Below are positions 63,199 through 64,000 of a stretch of 64,000 nucleotides of DNA, piece after piece (the stretch's first letter is position 1; each line of letters starts with the position of its first letter). The stretch lies in NCBI GenBank assembly GCA_035714365.1, contig DASTMB010000010.1, positions 62,001 through 126,000 of the forward strand, read 5' to 3'. Both the position numbers and the translations under genes were made by a program. Origin of the DNA: Mycobacteriales bacterium (GTDB taxonomy: Bacteria; Actinomycetota; Actinomycetes; BP-191). Under the pieces are notes generated by a model that was not told the origin of the DNA, made no database searches, and saw only the letters and a program-made list of their open reading frames with translations.

Positions 63199-63226
63199 CT
63201 GTGGACAGGGGAGAACGCCTGTGGAC
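63199..63226. repeat. Direct repeat CTGTGGAC, upstream of ImmA/IrrE gene
   Basis: CTGTGGAC occurs at 63199-63206 and 63219-63226, start to start 20 bases (about two helical turns), between the divergently placed protease promoter side and the O-methyltransferase end. It resembles a DnaA-box half (TGTGGACA at the first copy) but may be an operator. Confidence 0.35.
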
Positions 63227-63304
63227 GCAGCGACCGCGGCCCGCGCGAGCCGGGGCCGGCGCACCGAGCCGGGGCGCCGAGCCAGGCCAGCGTGCCCGGC
63301 CAGG

Positions 63305-63934
63305 TCAGCCGCGGACGGCCACCAGCAGCCCGTCGCCGACCGGCAGCAGCGCGGACACCAGCCCGGCGTCCTCGGCGACCGTCTCCAGCAGCGACCGGAC
63401 CGCCTGCGTGTCGGCGTCGTCGGCCTCGGGGTCGGCGACCTTGTCGTGCCAGAGGGCGTTGTCGACGGCGACGATCCCGCCGGGCCGCAGCAGCCGCACG
63501 CCCTCCACCAGGTACTCCGGGTACTCCGCCTTCAGCGCGTCGATGAACAGCAGGTCGTACGCCCCCTCGGTGAACCGGGGCAGCACCTCCAGCGCCGGCC
63601 CGCAGATCAGCCGCACCCGCGACCCCGAGAACCCCGCCTCCGCGAACGTCGCCCGCGCCAGCCGCTGGTGCTCCGGCTCCACGTCGATCGAGGTGAGGAC
63701 GCCGTCGGGGCGCATGCCGCGGAGCAGCCAGGTGCCGGAGACGCCGGTCCCGGTGCCGATCTCGATGACCGAACGCGCCCCCGCCGCGGCCGCGAGCAGC
63801 CGCAGCGCCGCGCCGCCGCCGGGGCCGATCGGCGTGCAGCCGACCTCGTCGGCGCGCTGCCGGCCGTTGCGGAGCGCCTCGTCCTCGGGCACCCACCGCT
63901 CGGCGTACTCCCAGCTCGCGCGCGCACTCCCCAT
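63305..63934 (-). CDS. O-methyltransferase family 3 (Rv1220c-like)
   Basis: The 209-residue enzyme has the SAM motif IEIGTGTGVSGTWLLRGM (about 57-74), TSIDVEPEHQRLARATF, FIDALKAEYPEYL and GGIVAVDNALWHDKV, typical of catechol/caffeoyl-CoA-type O-methyltransferases and Rv1220c. The substrate is unknown. The ATG lies seven bases after TAGGCT (minus strand), so a leaderless mRNA is likely. Confidence 0.92.
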   Translation of the reverse strand: MGSARASWEYAERWVPEDEALRNGRQRADEVGCTPIGPGGGAALRLLAAAAGARSVIEIGTGTGVSGTWLLRGMRPDGVLTSIDVEPEHQRLARATFAEAGFSGSRVRLICGPALEVLPRFTEGAYDLLFIDALKAEYPEYLVEGVRLLRPGGIVAVDNALWHDKVADPEADDADTQAVRSLLETVAEDAGLVSALLPVGDGLLVAVRG

Positions 63935-64000
63935 GGCGGCGAGCCTACGGGAACTCCGCGCGCGCCCACGGCGTTACCCACGGTGCCGGGCGCGACCCCC

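Noticed and set aside
63199-63226. Replication origin based on DnaA-like TGTGGACA
   Set aside because: Only one near-match and one partial match, with no dnaA, dnaN or AT-rich unwinding region in the window.

Overview
The window is high-GC DNA (roughly 73-75% by eye) from an actinomycete. Evidence: a mycothiol-pathway MshB-type deacetylase, a coenzyme F420 dehydrogenase beta-type protein, many GTG starts, pervasive leaderless -10/start arrangements, and gene order recalling Mycobacterium tuberculosis around Rv1098-Rv1112 (glpX, xseBA, lipid-droplet protein, ispH, DUF6542, ychF) and Rv1201-Rv1220 (dapD, dapE, LOG, folP2, DivIVA-domain protein, DUF3117, O-methyltransferase). Genus cannot be fixed from sequence alone. 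No rRNA, tRNA or CRISPR array was seen.

Layout. 0-5.2 kb: glpX, a small membrane protein, a flavin reductase/TetR/kynureninase-like operon, and a PadR/membrane-protein pair. 5.1-16.7 kb: housekeeping block with xseB, xseA, ispH, rmuC, a divergent YchF GTPase, a DNA glycosylase, a pterin dehydratase, MutT and a frameshifted RelA/SpoT synthetase with a small partner. 16.7-26.8 kb: secreted and membrane proteins, PhyH, TypA/BipA, an Asp-box secreted protein hit at its stop codon by an IS481 element, a degenerate M50/TPR membrane protein, and tandem MshB-like genes. 27-34.8 kb: an unusual FtsH-like protease, then a chemosensory cluster (CheW, MCP, hybrid CheA, REC-GAF regulator) without CheR or CheB. 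34.75-41 kb: a MITE, flavin reductase, MFS exporter, pyruvate kinase, cysS and a lower-GC orphan gene. 41-47.4 kb: methyltransferase/SirB1 genes, ferredoxin, the lysine branch dapC-dapD-dapE and two LOG proteins. 47.4-54 kb: a DUF559 gene bracketed by inverted repeats, the F420-type protein, a zinc-ribbon membrane protein, a VOC protein and a 975-residue secreted beta-propeller-like protein. 53.7-64 kb: Fe-S proteins, a FolP2-like gene, a DivIVA-domain protein, a PaaX/EthD/enoyl-CoA hydratase operon, DUF3117, pepA, an orphan DUF1778 antitoxin, an ImmA/IrrE protease with a membrane partner, and an O-methyltransferase.

Most striking non-gene structure: three copies of a palindromic element with a conserved 24-26 nt loop but locus-specific, near-perfect arms (1, 5080-5161, 49787-49864); a second hairpin repeat in the chemosensory cluster (31468, 33737); a 166 bp MITE that supplies one gene's stop codon and the next gene's ribosome site and first base (34751-34916); the 25 bp inverted repeats bracketing the DUF559 gene (47462-48572); and divergent gene pairs whose -10 boxes overlap on opposite strands.
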